A stretch of DNA of 64,000 nucleotides from Nelumbo lutea (Eukaryota; Streptophyta; Magnoliopsida; Proteales; Nelumbonaceae), in NCBI GenBank assembly GCA_022828595.1, contig JAKGHH010000002.1, positions 81,068,383 to 81,132,382 of the forward strand, given 5' to 3'. The notes beneath the pieces were generated by a model. It saw only the letters and a program-made list of their open reading frames with translations, searched no databases and had not been told where the DNA came from. The position numbers and the translations under genes were made by a program. Shown one piece after another: positions 34,478 through 47,988 of this stretch. How positions within the stretch are numbered: position 1 is the first letter of the stretch; the number at the start of each line of letters is the position of its first letter.

Positions 34478-34886
34478 GATAGTCTGAGAATTCATCTAAG
34501 TGGCTGATTATAGTGACAGGATCAACTCCTCTCTTTGATTGAAACTAAACTTCCGGTAGTTGATTTCAATCGTTGGAATTTTATTTTGCAAAATTTATAT
34601 AAATGATATACACTTATATACGGTTTCAAAATGTTTGCAAATGGTTTTAATTCCCGGGATCCATGTGAGTAGAGAGTGCAACACTGTTCCTTGTATTGCA
34701 GCCAAGGGAGAGGTCCTCTCTTGCCGGGTAGTGCTTGATCATTATGGGCTGAGAGGTTAAGTGTAAGTTCATTTAGGATAATACCTGATGGGCTAATCTT
34801 GCATCTGCCCACAGTCCCTGGGTTTTTATAAGATGGCTTGGCTCAGGGACCACTTAGTGTAAATATTGGGCCCATAGGGTCCATGT

Positions 34887-36797
34887 TGTTAAACAATTTT
34901 GTATGCCCTTAGCTTCAATCCGATTTGATATACTTTTGATATTTAGTGTAAATAAATAAAGTGCATGTTGGTTCATGTTGTTTGGTATAGTTCTGTGTAA
35001 GACCCTAAAACTAGACACTTGATGAAACACGTGTTAGATTTAAATGTTCACAGCCATTGGATAAGTCTGGAGAGATTTATCCAGCCAAGGCTGATACTGG
35101 TGTACCGCCAAGTGTTGGGATGGCTTGTCTCGGCCACTAGGGTAAGACCCAAGGCACATGTAGTATGGGATTACTCGAATCCTTGAACCAGACTAGATTT
35201 CCAGTATTGCCCTGGACCTTGGAGACAGATGGGCAAAACTGGAAATTTACACCTGATCCCTAGACTAGATTATGATACTTTACTAGGTGTCGGATTGGGC
35301 TATCTTTGATATGCCAATCTGTGAGATCCCTTACGGGGGTCAAAACCTGGGCATGTTGGGGCAGTTTGAGAATTCATCTGAGTGGGTGATCATGGTGACA
35401 AGATCACCCCCTTTGTTTGACAAAGATAATGATCGGGAATGCACTCTCTTTGATGGAATCCAAACTACCGGTAGTTGATTTCAGTCGTTGGAATTTTGTT
35501 TTGCAAAATTTATATATGATATATATATATATGTACGGTTTCAAAGTGTGTGCAAATTGTTTTAATTCTCAGGATCCATGTGAGCAGAGATTGCGGCACT
35601 GTTCCTTGCAGCCGAGGGAGAGGCTCTCTCTTGTCGGGCAGTGCTTGATCATTAAGGGCTGAGAGGTTAAGTGTAAGGCCATTTAGGATAGTACCTGATG
35701 GGCTAATCTTGCACCTGCCCACAGTCCCTGGGTTTTTATAAGATGACTTGGCCCAGGGACCACTTAATGTAAGTGTTGGGCCCATAGGGTCCATGTGATG
35801 GGCTCAGGGGTTCACTGAGTTTTTCAGTGAATTTGGTTGGGCCTTGTAACAAAGGTTGGGCCCATGTGGCTGGTGTGTAGATCAATGCTTGGGTCCCACT
35901 CCATACAAAGTAGCCCAACTGGGTAGCAGATTGGAAACTAGTTAAGCATTGAACACTTAATGGACCAAAAGCCCATTTCGAGCTGGGCTGATATGATCAC
36001 CCATCTATGGGGCGAATCTGGGATTAAAGTTAGCAAAAGGATTGGGCCTATAACCTTATCCACTCTGGGAGACCAAATTCAAATCAGATTTGTATCAGGT
36101 AACCTCCTAATAAGATCAGGAGTAAGCTAACTTAATTTGCAGATAGGATTAAGATCATCCCCTATCCAAATACTGATTTGGATTGGGATAACTCCTAATT
36201 AGGAGGTTTCTTAATCAAGAAGAAAAGAGGAGAAACCCTAAGAAATCATAATCAGATTTCAAACCTGGGGTTGTGTGCAAAAATCATCCTGCGAATTGAG
36301 ATTGGATCTCATACACACTCTAGAGAGAAGAGAAGCAATTCAGCCATCTTCGTCTCTAGAGTTCTCCTCCAGTAGCCACCAATCTTTCTGACAAGATTTA
36401 ATCTTTGAAGAAGAAAGAAATTAAGAAATCAGTTCTTGACATTAGTTTGCTCAGAGTTTCCAGAGGATTCTTGTGAAGGATCTAGTGTGTAGGACGTACT
36501 CTGCTGATTCCGTTCCACATACAATTGTGTCATCTTCAGTAGGAGCGGATCTTGGTGTCCTCTTTGGGCGTGAACACTAACTTTGGGAGATACTGCTTCT
36601 CTGGATCAGGAATAATTCCTCCATTGTTTTTGGTTTAGATCTGGTTTGATTATGGTTCATGTAGGATCCTTGAATATTATATTCTAAAATTAGGGAATAC
36701 GATTCCCAGTTAAAAGAAGGTAGGAAAATTTTTGAAATTCGCTCACCCATTCCACAATCTTTATGGTGTCCATACGATAGATCCTACCATTCTTTCA
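34887..36797 (+). repeat. Z 5' LTR
   Basis: 1911 bp, TGTTAAACAATTTTG to CCATTCTTTCA. It has a short (TA)n run at 35519-35532, at the place where the 3' LTR has a much longer one. Confidence 0.95.
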
Positions 36798-36798
36798 A

Positions 36799-36811
36799 TG
36801 GTATCAGAGCC
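36799..36811 (+). other. Primer binding site, initiator Met tRNA (Z)
   Basis: TGGTATCAGAGCC, one base after the LTR end. Confidence 0.95.
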
Positions 36812-38540
36812 ACAGGTTTGAATCTTGAACCAAAAGAAAATCAGATCTGAACCTGCACAGATGGACAAGAGATGTTCTGCCAAGATTTGCGCAGATTGTT
36901 TTCTTTATTTTAAGAAACTATTTCTTGTTAAGGGCGATTGATCTAAAATTAATTTTTGTTAAATCCAAAATTTATTTAGAACTGTTCTTTATTTATTTTG
37001 ATTTAATAGACTGTTCGAACCTAGAGATCGCAGTGCACATTTGGTGCAGATGGTCTGCACACCCTTTTTTCTTTTTTTTATTCAATTTGGTCTATAAATA
37101 TATTTTTTTAATTTTCTAGACTGAATGTATAAGATTTGATCAAGATTGTAATTAATTAATATAAATAGGATTTCTATAATTTTTTATTTTCTTGATTGAA
37201 GAAGAAGGAAGAAGAAGGCAGCGCTGGAGATTTGCAGATGGAGAATTCGCTTTCTACGATTTTCAGTTTGTGAAACTGCAACCCTAGTGATTAACCTCTG
37301 TTTTGTAGGTGATGTGAATAGTCCATATTTGATTTGTGATTGTCTAAAATTAAAATTGTTAATTTCAGATCTTTCGTGAATTAACTCTTGAATTGAAATT
37401 CAGTTTCGGACAATTTCAGACTAGATTGGACCAAAACTGTTTGGACCAAATCTAGGGTTCGAAGGGGACTGTTTTCAGTCCAATTTTTCTCACACTTGTT
37501 GTTCCAAATTTGATGTTCAATTACAGGGATTAATTCGGCCCAATTATAAAGCCCAGTTTTAAATGGTTAAAAGTGCAAATATACCTAGTCGACATTAATT
37601 GTTAATGTTATGGATTTTAAATGGGCTGTTCAATGGGCTTTATAGCAGTTAATTGATTGGATCAATTCTTGCTTTACATGTGATGTTTGGATGTTCGATG
37701 TGCTATGACCATGGCCATAAGCACTTGGCCCATGATGACTCGTTAGTGGCTCTTGTGCACACCATGGCTGAATGCACATCATTTCCATGATGTCCCTTAA
37801 GGTCATTGGATGACCCCTCCTTGCTTGGTGGGCCCCATAACCTTGAAAAGGGATGTGTGCGGAAACCCTAGCCAATTAAGGCCCACTAGAAATCTGACTT
37901 TATGAAAGTCAGTGGGAGCCACTCTGGTTTGACCTAAAATTAGAACTAGGGCATAATTTTTGTTCCCTCCAGCAAATATGAGTGCATGTGATAGGGAGAT
38001 CCATATGATGGACTCTCTAAAGGCCTTTCGTCATTAGCACAATGATGGGTCCTTCAGTAATGAGGAAATGCACCATAAAATTGGTCTATCCATTTGCTGT
38101 TGGATCAGTTAGAGTGTTTCATAAGATGATAGGGGCGTCATAGACCGATGTGGGAGGGGCTTCACCAGAAAATGGGAACTCTCTCACGGTACCTTGGTGT
38201 AACCTGAATATGATGGGTGAGCACTCACTGGATAGAAAGGTTTAGCTGAAAATGACTTTGAACCTTGTCTAACAAAGGCCAAAGGGAAAACTCTAACAAT
38301 GAGTGGAAACGATCCGTCACAGAATGGTGGTGGGGTTTTGCAGCTGAAACAGTTGGCTTCACGCACCCTATGTGGTTTCTCACATTTCCAGAGATATTTC
38401 GCCATCTCCATCACTGAGAAAGGAGGGAAATCTCAGAGATGAACAAATGGGAATGGAACATAGATTAAAAACCATATCTATGTAGGTAACATGAATCAAA
38501 CTAAGGCTGTAGACTAACGTCTTTGCTGTTTTATCAAAAA
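36812..38540 (+). mobile_element. Z untranslated leader
   Basis: Non-coding, 1.73 kb, aligned with the W and V leaders. The hairpin pair CACCATGG...CCATGATG near 37760-37795 has one changed arm base relative to V. The conserved block CTCTCACGGTACCTTG lies near 38182-38196. Confidence 0.8.
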
Positions 38541-41500
38541 ATGGCAAACGGTCAATTCGCAAAGCTTCTAGACGATAACAAGCTTAAGGGCCCAAACTAT
38601 GCTGACTGGTACAAAAATCTAATGCTGGTCCTAACTTCCGAAAAGTTAGATAAGGTGGTGAAAAATCTTGCCCCAGAGCGTCCGGGTGATAGGGCTTCTG
38701 AGACCCGTAGGAGGGACTACCAAGATTGGGAGGATAAGAACTCCCTAGCCCACTGCTTTGTCATTGCCTCACTGGACAACTCAATATAGAGGCAGTTCGA
38801 TCAGATCGAACTAGCCAAGGACATATTGGACAATCTAAAGACAATGTATGAAGAGCAGAACCGTTCTACTCGACAGAAGGTCCTGAAACTGTTCATGACC
38901 ATGTAGATGTCCAAAGGGCAGAAAGTTCATGACCACTGTCTTCGGATGATGGGCTACATTAACAAACTCGAAGCCCTTGGATTCGGGCTAGATCTTAGCA
39001 CGCAAGTGGATGCCATCCTGAATTTTTTGCCCTCTTCCTTCAATGCGTTCACAATGAACTATAATATGAATAAGCTGAATGTCAGTGTCCAGGAACTCAG
39101 CAATATGTTGCAGAGGGCCAAGGATCTACTCAAGAAGGATGAGCCTGTGGTTATGCTTGCTGAAGCTAACAAATCGGGCAAGAAAAGGAGAAAGGAAAAG
39201 AAGCCCCAGAAGAAAGCTGCCAAACCCAAGAAACAGAAGAAGAACAAGGCATCTGATGTCTGTCACTTCTGCAAGCAGACCGGCCACTGGAAGAGGAACT
39301 ATCCTACCTACCTGGAATCTAAGAAAGGTAACGTCGAAACTTGTGTCATAGAAACTAATATGTTAGTTACTTTTGTGTCTTGGTGTGTTGACTCCGGGGC
39401 TTCAACTCATGCATGTAACTCACTGTAGGGGTTCAAAGTTAGCAGAAGATTGAGTGAAGGTAAAGTGACACTATTCTTGGGAACGACTGCAAGTGTTGCA
39501 ACTGTAGCAATAGGAACCATAGAATTAGTCTTTAGAGAAGGAGTACTTGTACTTAAAGATTGTCTTTATGTACAGAACTTGAGAAGAAATTTAATTTTTG
39601 TTTTTAAACTGTGTGCTGATGGATATACTATTTATTTTAGTAATATGATTACTGTTAAACGGAATAACAAATTCATCGCATGCGGGGAACTGGAGAATGG
39701 TCTCTATGTTCTACATCCTTCTCTGGAAACTAACTTAACCCGAACTACGTCGGTCAAAAATCCCAAGAAAAGGACTCATGATACAGTAAATCCCACGTGC
39801 CTCTGGCATTACCGACGTGGCCATATCAGTGTTGACCGAATCACAAGGCTGGTAAAGGATGGTCCTTTGGATTTTCTAACCATAGAAAATCTTCCCACTT
39901 GTGAGCCTTGCCTCCAAGGTAAGATGACTAAGTGGCCATTTGATGGTAAGCCTAAAAGATCTGTAGGCACACTTGACCTAATACATACTGATGTATGTGG
40001 TCCCCTGAGTGTTAGGACATGGAATCAACATGTGTATTTTATCACCTTTATAGATGATTTTTTATGATATGGTTACGTGTACCTAATGGGACACAAATCA
40101 AAATCCTTTGAAAAATTCAAAGAGTTCAGACAGGAAGTCGAGAAATAGTTAAGGAGAGAAATTAAGGCCCTTCGATCAAATCGAGGTGGTGAGTATCTCT
40201 CTGACGAATTCAGGGACTACTTAAATGTCAACGGGATAGTGTCACAATTAGCTCCTCCTACTACACCTCAACTCAACAGTGTTTCAGAGAGGAGGAATAG
40301 GACCTTTTTGGACATGGTCCGGTCAATTCTCGTACGCTTAGAATTACCCACATCCTTTTGGGGATATGCATTAGAGACTGCTATCTAGTGCTGAATCGGG
40401 TTCCAACCAAATCGGTTTCAAAAAATCCATATGAACTGTGGACCAGAAGGAACCCAAGTGTAAGACACTTGAAGATTTGGGGTTGTTCTGTTCACGTTAA
40501 AAGAACGAGTGCGGACAAGTTGGAATCCAAAACCAGTCATTGCCTATTTATAGGCTACCCAAAAGATTTGGTGTGTTATCTATTCTATGACCTAAGCGAG
40601 AAGAAAGTGTTGTGTAGTCAAAACACCCAATTCTTAGAAACTGAATACATCCTAGACACCCATCGTCAGGAAATAGTTCTTGATGAGGAGAGGTCAGGAG
40701 CAGTGGGAAATGTCCCACAAGTTCTAGGTAGTGACCAACCTAGAAGATCCCCTCGGGTATCCAGGCCACCAATACGATATGGTTATGACTAGGATAGCTA
40801 CCTGGTGGAAGCCTTGACTAGTGAGGAGGATCCCATAACTTACGTGGAAGCTATGTTAGACATAGATTCCCAGAAGTGGGTGGAGGCCATGAGAAGGGCC
40901 CCGATGGCAGGATTGAGACCTACAAAGCTCGTTTGGTGGCGAAAGGGTAATACTCAGAAAGAAGGCATCGATTATGAGGAAACCTTTTTGCCCGTGGCCA
41001 TGCTCAAATCCATTAGAATCCTGCTAGCTGTAGCAGCATACCATGACTACGAGATTTGGCAGATGGATGTCAAAACCACATTCCTAAATGGAGATCTTAG
41101 TGAAGATATCTACATGTAGCAGTCACAAGGCTTCATTGCTGCTGGTCAGGAACACATGGTATGTAAACTTAATAGATCCATATATGGACTTAAGCAGGCT
41201 TCTAGGAATTGGAACATCCGTTTTGATTCTGCTGTCAAAACATTTGACTTTGAGCAAAATCCGGATGAAACTTGTGTTTACAGAAAGTCCAATGGGGATA
41301 AGATCACCTTTTTGGTGTTGTACATGGACCGATATCCTACTCATTGGGAATGATGTAGGAATATTGACTTCGGTCAAGGTATGGCTATCACAACAATTCT
41401 CCCTAAATGATCTTGGAGAAGCTTCATATATACTGGGCCTTCGACTCAATAGAGGTAGATTGAAGTGGATAATTGGATTATCCCAGGCTGCTTACATTGA

Positions 41501-42308
41501 CAAAATTGTTAAAAGATACAACATGGAGAACTCCAAGAAAGGAAACGTTCCTTTCAAGCACAGAGTCACTCTCTCCAAGAAGATGTCTCCTAAGAATTCT
41601 GAGGAGATTGAGGGAATGAGAGACGCTCCCTATGCCTCAGCCATAGGGAGCATCATGTATGCCATGCTGTGCACTCACCCGAACATTGCTCAGGTGGTGA
41701 GTGTAGTAAGCAAATTCTAGGCCAACCCAGGGCAGGAGCATTGGACTACTGTGAAGAACATACTCAAATACCTTCGAAGGAAAAAAGAGTTTTGTCTAGT
41801 ATTCGATGGTAGTTCACTACAAGTTCTAGGGTATATTGATGCCGATTTCCAGTCAGATCCAGATGATAGAAAGTCTACATCTGGGTATGTTTTCACGATA
41901 GGATCATGTGCTGTTTGTTTGAAAAGTAGCAAATATGGGTCCACTATAGATTCCACAACCAAGGCCGAGTACATTGCCGCAAGTGAAGCTGCCAAGGAAG
42001 CCCTGTGGGTGAAGAAATTCATACACGAATTGGGAGTAATTCCGTCCATCACATCACCCATCCCGTTGTTGTGTGACAACAATGGAGCGATCGCCCAAGC
42101 TAAAGAGCCTTGGGCCCACTCAAAGTCAAAGCACATCGAGAGGAAGTACCATGTACTACGGGAGATTGTTGGTAGAGGGGACGTCCTAATTCAGAAGGTA
42201 GCATCAGCGGATAATGTGGTAGACCCATTGACTAAACCACTGACACAGAAGGTGTTTGAGAAACACGTGGAAAGTATGGGACTCCGGTTTGTACCAGATT
42301 GGACCTAA
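38541..42308 (+). pseudogene. Z gag-pol (gag, protease, integrase, reverse transcriptase, RNase H)
   Basis: Starts at ATG 38541 (MANGQFAKLLDDN). In-frame stops occur near 38788, 38905, 39427, 40065 and 40790 and frameshifts elsewhere. The zinc knuckle (about 39260-39302) has lost its last cysteine (CHFCKQTGHWKRNYP, TAT at 39300-39302). The protease motif VDSGAS is intact near 39385. Integrase has the zinc region near 39800 and ends around 40790. At about 40893 a deletion of roughly 110 bp removes the start of reverse transcriptase (the WTLV...KWIYKRK part). The catalytic box has one inserted base near 41330, between the two Asp codons. RNase H is the best preserved part (41751-42308, TKAEYIAASEAAKEALW, LLCDNNGAIAQA, DPLTKPLTQKV). 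Confidence 0.9.
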
Positions 42309-42322
42309 GTAAAAGTGGGAGC
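42309..42322 (+). other. Polypurine tract of Z
   Basis: GTAAAAGTGGGAGC directly before the 3' LTR. The same AAGTGGGAGCTG tract, read on the minus strand, abuts the 3' LTRs of W, X and Y. Confidence 0.85.
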
Positions 42323-42916
42323 TATTAGATAGTTTTCTATGCCCTTAGCTTCAATCCGATTTGATGTACTTTTGATATTTAGTGTAAATAAATAGAGTGC
42401 ATGTTTGATTCATGTTGTTTGATATAATTCTGTGTAAGACCCTAAAACTGGACACTTGATGAGACACGTGTTAGTTTTATCCTGCCAAGGCTGATATTGG
42501 TGTGCCGCTAAGTGTTGGGATGGCCTGTATAGGCCACTAGGGTAAGACCCAAGGCACATGCAGTATGGGATTACTCGAATCCTTGAACCGGACCAGATTT
42601 CCAGTATTGCCCTGGACCTTGGAGACAGATGGGCAAAACTGGAAAGTTAGACCTGACCCCTAGACTCGATTATGATACTTCACTAGGTGTCGGATCGGGC
42701 TGTCTTTGATATGCCAATCAAGGAGATCCTTAACGGGGGTCAAAACCTGGGCATGTTGGGGCAGTCTAAGATTTCATCTAAATGGGTGATCATAGTGACA
42801 AGATCAGCCCCTTTGTCGGATAAAGGAAATGATCGGGAATGCACTCTTTCTAATGGAAACCAAACTACCAATAGTTGATTTCAATCATTGGAATTTTGTT
42901 TTGCAAAATTTATATA

Positions 42917-42960
<44 letters not shown>

Positions 42961-44259
42961 GTACAGTTTCAAAGTGTTTGCAAATGGTTTTAATTCCCGG
43001 GATCCATGTGAGCAGAGATTGCGGCATTGTGCCTTGCAGCCGAGGGAGAGGTCCTCTCTTGTCGGGCAATGCTTGATCATTAAGGGCTGAGAGGTTAAGT
43101 GTAAGACCATTTATGAAAGTACTTGATGGGCTAATCTTGCACCTGCTCACAGTCCCTGGGTTTTTATAAGATGGCTTGGCCCAGGGACCACTTAATGTAA
43201 GTGTTGGGCCCATAGGGTCCATGTGATGGGCTTAGGGGTTCACTGAGTTTTTCAGTGAATTTGGCTGGGCCTTGTAACAAAGGTTGGGCTGAACCCATGT
43301 GGCTGGTGTGTAGATCAATGCTTGGGTCCCATGCCATACAAAGAAGCCCAACTGAGCAACATATTGGAAATTAGTTAAGCATTGAACACTTAATGGGCCA
43401 AAAGCCCATTTCGAGCTGGGCTGATATGATCACCCATCTATGGGGTGAATCAGGGATTAAACTTAGCAAAAGGATTGGGCCTTAATCTTATCCAATCTGG
43501 GAGACCAAATTTAAATCAGATTTGAATTAGGTAACCTCCTGATAAGATCAGGAGTAAGCTAACTTAATCTGCAGATAGGATTAAGATCATCCCCTATCCA
43601 AATAGTAATTTGGATTGGGATAACTCTTAATTAGGAGGTTTCTTAATCAAGAAGAAAAGAGGAGAAACCCTAAGAGATCATAATCAGATTTCAATCTAGG
43701 GTTGTGTGCAAGAATTCATCCTACGAATTGAGATTGGATCTCATACACACTCCAAAGAGAAGAGAAGCAATTCAGCCGTCTTCCTCTCAAGAGTTTTCCT
43801 CCAGCCACCGCCAATCTTTCTGGCAAGATTTGATCTTTGAAGAAGAAAGAAATCAAGAAATCAGTTCTTGACATCAGTTTTGCAGAAAAGACTGAAAAAG
43901 ATTTGGTGCTCAGAGTTTCCAGAGGATTCTTGCGAAGGATCCATTGTGTAGGACGCACTCTGCAGGTTCCGTTCCACATACAGCTGTGTCATCTTCAGCA
44001 GGAGCTGATCTTTGTGTCATCTTTGGGCATGAACACCAACTTTGGGAGATACTGCTTCTCTGGATCAGGTATATTTCCTCCCTTCCCTTTTTGTTCAAAT
44101 CTGGTTCAATTATGGTTCAAGTAGGATCCTTGAATATTGTATTCTAAAATTAGGGAATACGATTCCCAGTTGGAAGAAGGTAGGAAAATTTTTTGAAATT
44201 CGCCCCACCCATTCCGCAATCTTTATGGCGTCCATTAGATGGATCCTACCATTCTTTCA
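42323..44259 (+). repeat. Z 3' LTR
   Basis: 1937 bp. The first bases are TATTAGATAG, a G-to-A change in the terminal TG. It contains a long (TA)n run at about 42917-42960. Confidence 0.93.
42917..42960. repeat. (TA)n microsatellite in the Z 3' LTR
   Basis: About 20 TA units with one interruption. Shorter TA runs occupy the matching LTR position in the Z 5' LTR (35519-35532), X (54679-54692) and Y (59885-59906). Confidence 0.95.
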
Positions 44260-45226
44260 CATGTGATGGACTCAAGGGGTTCACTGGGCTTTCTAGTGAA
44301 TTTGGCTAGGCCTTGTAACAAAGTCTAGGCCGAACCCATGTGGCTGATGTGGAGATCAATGCTTGGGTCCCACGCCATACAACGAAGTCCAACTGGGCAG
44401 CAGTTTGGAAACTTATTGAGTACTAACTACTTATTGGGCCTAAAAGACCATTTCGAACTGGGCTGATATGATCACCCACTTAAGGGGGCGAATCTACAGA
44501 TAGGATTAACCTCCTGATGAGATCAGGAATGGGCTGATCTAATCTGTAGAAAGGATTAAGATTATCCCTTATCCAAATACAAATTTGGATTAGGATAACT
44601 CCTAATGGGATTAGGAGGTTTCTTAATCACTAAGAAAGGAGGAAACCCTAATAGAGAATTACAACAATTCGACCTAGGGTTTTGCAGTTACACTCGCTGC
44701 TATCTGAGATAGGATCTCACCTCTCCTAAGCTGAAAACTACATTCACGCCTCTTTCAGCCTTAGGGATCTCCTCCAGCTGCCACCGCCACCTTGCTGCAT
44801 AGTTCGAATTCCATTGTAGGGAAGATCAAGAAATCTGTTCTTGATATTAGTCTTTGCTAAAAGGCTGATTTGGTTCGGTGCTCTAAGCCTCCAATGAGTT
44901 CTTGTGAAGAGTTCGATACGTGAGACGTACATTGTTGGTTCTACCCCTCCATCGTTAGTCATCTTTAGCGGGAGCATATCTTGGACCTCTCTTTGGGTGT
45001 GAACACCGATGTTGGGAGATTTTCATTCTCCGTATTAGGTATAACCCTTCCTTTGGTCTTTGGCTCAGATCTGGTCTGGTTTGGTTCAAGTAGAATCCTT
45101 GAATTTTGATTCTAAAATCAGGGAATACGATTCACAGTTGGAAGAAAGGTAGGAAATTTTTGAAATTTGCCCACCCATTCTGCAACCCTTTTGGCGTCCA
45201 TACGATAGATCCTACCATTCTTTCAG

Positions 45227-45239
45227 TGGTATCAGAGCC
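45227..45239 (+). other. Primer binding site, initiator Met tRNA (V)
   Basis: TGGTATCAGAGCC, one base after the V LTR end at 45225. Confidence 0.95.
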
Positions 45240-46978
45240 AAGTTCGAGTATTGAACCAAGAGATCAGATCTGAACCTGCGCAATTCAGTAGAAGTTGTTC
45301 TATCTGGGTATTGCGCAGATTGCAGTTTTTTGTTTCAAGAAATTGTTTCTTGTATGGGCGATTGATCTGAAATTAATTTTTGTTAAATCCAAAATTTTAA
45401 TTTAGAATTGTTCTTATTTTATTTCTGATTTAATGGACTATTCATACATGGAGTTCGAAGATCAATTTTGGCGCAGAATGCCTGCGCACCTGTGATTTGC
45501 AGTTTCTATTCATTCTAGTCTGTAAAATAATTTTTTTTTATTTTTTTTCTAGACTGAATGTATAGGATTCAATTAAGAATGTAATTATTTAATAGAAATA
45601 GGATTTTGGTTTTTTCATTTTCTTGATTGAGAAGGTGGCGACGCTGGAGATTCACAGATGAAGAGCTTGCTATCTGCGTTTTGCAGTTTGGGAAACTACA
45701 ACCCTAATTACTAACCTTTGTTTTGTAGGTTGTACGAACAGTCCAGATCTGTTTTCATTGTCAAAATTTAGAATTTTAATTTCGGATCTTTCATTGAATT
45801 GTTTCTTGAATTAAAGATTGGTTTTGGACTGCTTTGGACCAGATTGGATCAAAGCTGTTTGGACCGAATCTAGGGTTCAAAAGGGACTGTATTCAGTCCT
45901 GTTTTTCCGCTTTCAAGTCTGAAATCAATTTTTAATTGGAAGAACCAATTCGGCCCACCTGTAAATCCCAGTTTTAAGGGGTTAAAATCGCAAAAGCCCA
46001 ATTTTACATAAAAGCTATATGGGCCGAACTGCTAACTGTGATTCAGCCCATATACCTAGATGATATTAATGGTTAATATTATGGACTTTAAATAGGTTGT
46101 TTAATGGGCTTTACAGTGAGTAATTGATTGGATCAATTCTTCCATTGCATGTGATGTGTGGATGTTTGATGTGCTGCGACAATGGGCCATAAGCACTTGG
46201 CCCATAATGATTCGTTAATGGCTCTTGCGCACACCATGGCTGAATGCACATCATTGCCATGGTGTCCCTTAAGGTCATTGGATGACCCCTTCCTTTCATG
46301 GTGGGCTCCACAACCCAGAAAAGGGTCGCGTGTGGAAACCCTAGCCAATTTGGGGCATCATAAATCTGACTTTATGAAAGTCAGTAGGAGCCACTCTGGT
46401 TTGACCTAAATTAACTAGGGTGTAATTTTTGTTCCCTCCAGCAAATATGAGTGCATGTGATAGGGAGATCCATATTATGGACTCTCTAAAGGCCTTCCAT
46501 CATTAGCACGATGATGGGTCCTTCAGTAATGAGGAAATGCACACTGTTGGGTCTGTCAAAGTGTTTCATAAGATGATAGGGGCGTCATAGACCATTGTGG
46601 GAGGGGCTTCACCAGAAAATGGGAGCTCTCTCACGGTACCTTGGTGTAACCTGAATATGATGGGTGAACACTCACTGGACAGAAAGGTTTACTTGAAAAC
46701 GGCTCTGAACCTTGTCTGATAGAGGCCAAAGGGAAACTCATATGATGAGTGGCCGTCACAGAATGGTGGTGGGGTTTTGCAGCTGAAACAGTTGGCTTCA
46801 CGCACCCTATGTGGTTTCCCACATTTCCAGAGATATTTCGCCATCTCCATCACTGAGACAGGAGGGAAATCTCAGAGATGAACAAATGGAAACGGAACAT
46901 AGATTAAAAGCCTTATCTATGTAGGTAACTTGAATCAAACTAAGGTTCTGGACTAACGTTTTGTAGTTTTATCAGAAA
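45240..46978 (+). mobile_element. V untranslated leader
   Basis: Non-coding, 1.74 kb. It contains the perfect hairpins GGGCCA/TGGCCC (46184-46203) and CACCATGG/CCATGGTG (46232-46264), followed by the block shared with Z and W up to the gag start. Confidence 0.8.
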
Positions 46979-47988
46979 ATGGCAAACAAACAATTTGCTA
47001 AGTTGCTTGACGACAACAAACTTAAGGGCCTAAACTATGCCAACTGGTACAGAAACCTTATGTTGGTCCTGACTTTAGAAATGCTAGATAAGGTGGCAAA
47101 GTATCCTGCACTGGATCGTCTAGGAGACAGGGTTTCGGAAGCCCGTAGGAGGGAATACCAAGATTGGGAGGAGAAAAACTCCTTATCCCACTACTATATC
47201 ACAGCCTCTTTGGATAATCCAATACAGAGGCAATTTGATCAGATCGAACTTGCCAAGGACATATTGGATAGTCTGAAGACTATGTATGAAGAGCAGAACC
47301 GTTCTATTCGCCAGAAGGTCCTGAAGCAGATCATGACCGTGCAAATGACCAAGGGGAAGCAAGTTCATGACCATTGTCTCCGGATGATGGGTTACATTAA
47401 CGAACTGGAGGCCCTTGGGTACAGGCTAGATCTGGTCACACAGATACATGTTATTCTTAACTCCTTGCCTCTGTCCTTCAATCCGTTCATAATGAGTTAC
47501 AATATGAACAAGCTGAGTGTTAGTGTTCAAGAGCTTAGCAACATGTTGCAACGGGCCAAGGAACTAATTAGAAAGGATGAGCCGATAGCCATGCTTGTTG
47601 AAGCTGGCAAATCTGGCAAGAAGAAGAGGGCAAAGAGGAATCCCTAGAAAAAGGACACTAAGTCTAAGAAACAAAAGAAAGACAAGGCATCCAATGCCTG
47701 TCACTTCTGCAACCAGGCCGGGCACTGGAAAATGAATTGTCCTGCCTACTTGGAATCTAAGAAAGGTACTTTCAAAACTTGTGTCATTGAGACTAATTTG
47801 TAAGTCACTTCCGTGTCCTGGTGTGTTGAATCCGGGTCTTCAACTCATGCGTGTAATTCACTGTAGGTGTTCAAAGTAAGCAGAAGGCTGAGTTAAGGGG
47901 AAGTGATGCTTTTCTTGGGAATGACTACAAGTGTTGTAGCTGCGGCAATTGGAACCATAGAACTAGTTTTTAGAGAAAGAATTATTGT
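46979..47988 (+). pseudogene. V gag and protease, broken
   Basis: ATG at 46979 (MANKQFAKLLDDN). The gag frame stays open for 222 residues to a stop at 47645-47647, the longest gag start in the window. After the stop the same frame continues with an intact zinc knuckle (CHFCNQAGHWKMNC, near 47697), a stop near 47803 and a protease motif in which the catalytic Asp is Glu (VESGSS, codon at 47828-47830). Two more stops follow. Gypsy element G3 inserts at 47989 with duplication ATTGT; the frame resumes at 52994. Confidence 0.88.

Larger units (their letters stand above)
34887..44259 (+). mobile_element. Z: complete-length Ty1/copia element
   Basis: Bounded by LTRs 34887-36797 and 42323-44259 and a perfect target duplication CATGT (34882-34886, 44260-44264), inserted in the 5' LTR of V. 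It has a primer site, a leader of 1.7 kb, gag-pol in copia order and a polypurine tract. The LTRs differ at many positions and by a deletion of about 55 bp, so the insertion is old. Confidence 0.95.
30581..45225 (+). repeat. V 5' LTR in three pieces
   Basis: Begins TGTTAGACAG and ends CATTCTTTCA, one base before the primer site. The pieces 30581-31059, 34483-34886 and 44265-45225 add up to about 1.84 kb. Breaks carry the duplications GACAG/GATAG and CATGT. Confidence 0.88.
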
